This document shows positions 6,110-6,500 of a DNA stretch of 6,500 nucleotides, in pieces (position 1 is the first letter of the stretch; every line of letters starts with the position of its first letter). The notes below the pieces were generated by a model. It was not told the origin of the DNA, made no database searches, and saw only the letters and a program-made list of their open reading frames with translations. Made by a program: the position numbers and the translations under genes. Origin of the DNA: Streptomyces sp. (GTDB taxonomy: Bacteria; Actinomycetota; Actinomycetes; Streptomycetales; Streptomycetaceae); NCBI GenBank assembly GCA_003519485.1, contig DOWQ01000100.1, positions 2,937 through 9,436 on the forward strand, given 5' to 3'.

Positions 6110-6500
6110 ATGCGACTCAACCGGATCCTGCTCTCCACGGCCCTCGTCGTCGTCGCGCTCGTTCTCCAGGTGGGCATCCTCGCCCGGCTGCAACTGCCCG
6201 GCGCGGTGCCCGACCTCACCCTGCTCACCGTCCTCGGCCTCGCACTGGTGTACGGGCACACCGGTGGCGCCCTTGTCGGCTTCGGCGCCGGCATCCTCGC
6301 CGACCTCGCACCGCCCGCCGACCACGCCGTGGGCCGCTACGCCCTCGTCCTCTGCCTCGTCGGCTACCTCGCCGGCCTGGCCAAGCCGGAGAGCGGCCGG
6401 GTCCGCTCGGCCACCGGCCCGCTCCTCGTCGTGGTGGGCGCGGCCGTCGGCACCACCCTGCTCTACTCCGGCGTGGGCGCCCTCGTCGGCGACACCGCCT
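6110..6500 (+). CDS. mreD: Rod-shape-determining protein MreD, N-terminal part (3' end outside window)
   Basis: Small polytopic membrane protein that partners MreC in the elongation and spore-wall machinery. The frame is open from ATG 6110 to the window end, 130 residues, with no stop. The start MRLNRILLSTALVVVALVLQ is a positively charged tip plus a first membrane helix (about 6-28). PGAVPDLTLLTVLGLALVYG follows, with the Pro-Asp-Leu motif typical of MreD between helices 1 and 2. Next comes a Gly-rich helix ending in GILADLAPP, where the G-x-x-x-D-L pattern is conserved in the family. Further helices lie near 78-91 and 104-127. Actinomycete MreD is about 200-230 residues, so roughly 40% is missing. 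The ATG is three bases after the mreC stop, with GGGAA at 6098-6102 overlapping the end of mreC as a weak Shine-Dalgarno site, implying translational coupling. A penicillin-binding protein gene and a rodA/ftsW-like gene are expected beyond the edge. Confidence 0.93.
   Translation, partial: MRLNRILLSTALVVVALVLQVGILARLQLPGAVPDLTLLTVLGLALVYGHTGGALVGFGAGILADLAPPADHAVGRYALVLCLVGYLAGLAKPESGRVRSATGPLLVVVGAAVGTTLLYSGVGALVGDTA

Noticed and set aside
3923..6325. Long minus-strand frames opposite mreB, mreC and mreD
   Set aside because: Shadow frames of the mre genes caused by high third-position GC, without any family resemblance.

Overview
The window is very GC-rich, uses GTG and ATG starts, and has the high third-position GC of an actinomycete. 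The gene order valS – folC – DUF4233 – ndk – mreB – mreC – mreD, all on the + strand, is the one known from Streptomyces. There it continues into a class B penicillin-binding protein gene and an FtsW/RodA-family gene. I therefore read this as a chromosomal core segment of a Streptomyces or a very close relative. I see no mobile element, CRISPR array, tRNA, rRNA or genomic-island signature. Nothing here amounts to an undescribed system, and the points of interest are regulatory.

Left part (1-3664): metabolic and translation genes. The 3' two-thirds of a valyl-tRNA synthetase gene runs off the left edge. Two adjacent GC-rich hairpins separate it from folC (folylpolyglutamate/dihydrofolate synthase). 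folC appears to have its own promoter with a -10 box seven bases before its GTG, which suggests a leaderless transcript. A small four-helix-type membrane protein of the DUF4233 family follows after 5 bases. Next comes ndk (nucleoside diphosphate kinase) with a strong Shine-Dalgarno site, closed by a clear intrinsic terminator at 3719-3748.

Right part (3749-6500): the mre cell-shape and wall-synthesis cluster. mreB is preceded by about 200 bases of non-coding DNA. This holds a good match to an ECF (SigE-type) promoter and a separate 7+7 inverted repeat. mreB is followed at once by a 13-bp perfect GC hairpin, then a T-poor, A/C-rich stretch with four CAGAC repeats spaced 9-10 bases. mreC and mreD then follow, 3 bases apart, and mreD runs off the right edge.

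Functionally, MreB is the actin-like filament protein. MreC and MreD are its membrane partners, linking it to peptidoglycan-synthesising enzymes. In Streptomyces this machinery acts mainly in spore-wall formation and envelope integrity, which fits control by an envelope-stress sigma factor. The hairpin and the odd leader between mreB and mreC suggest that mreB is expressed at a level different from mreCD.
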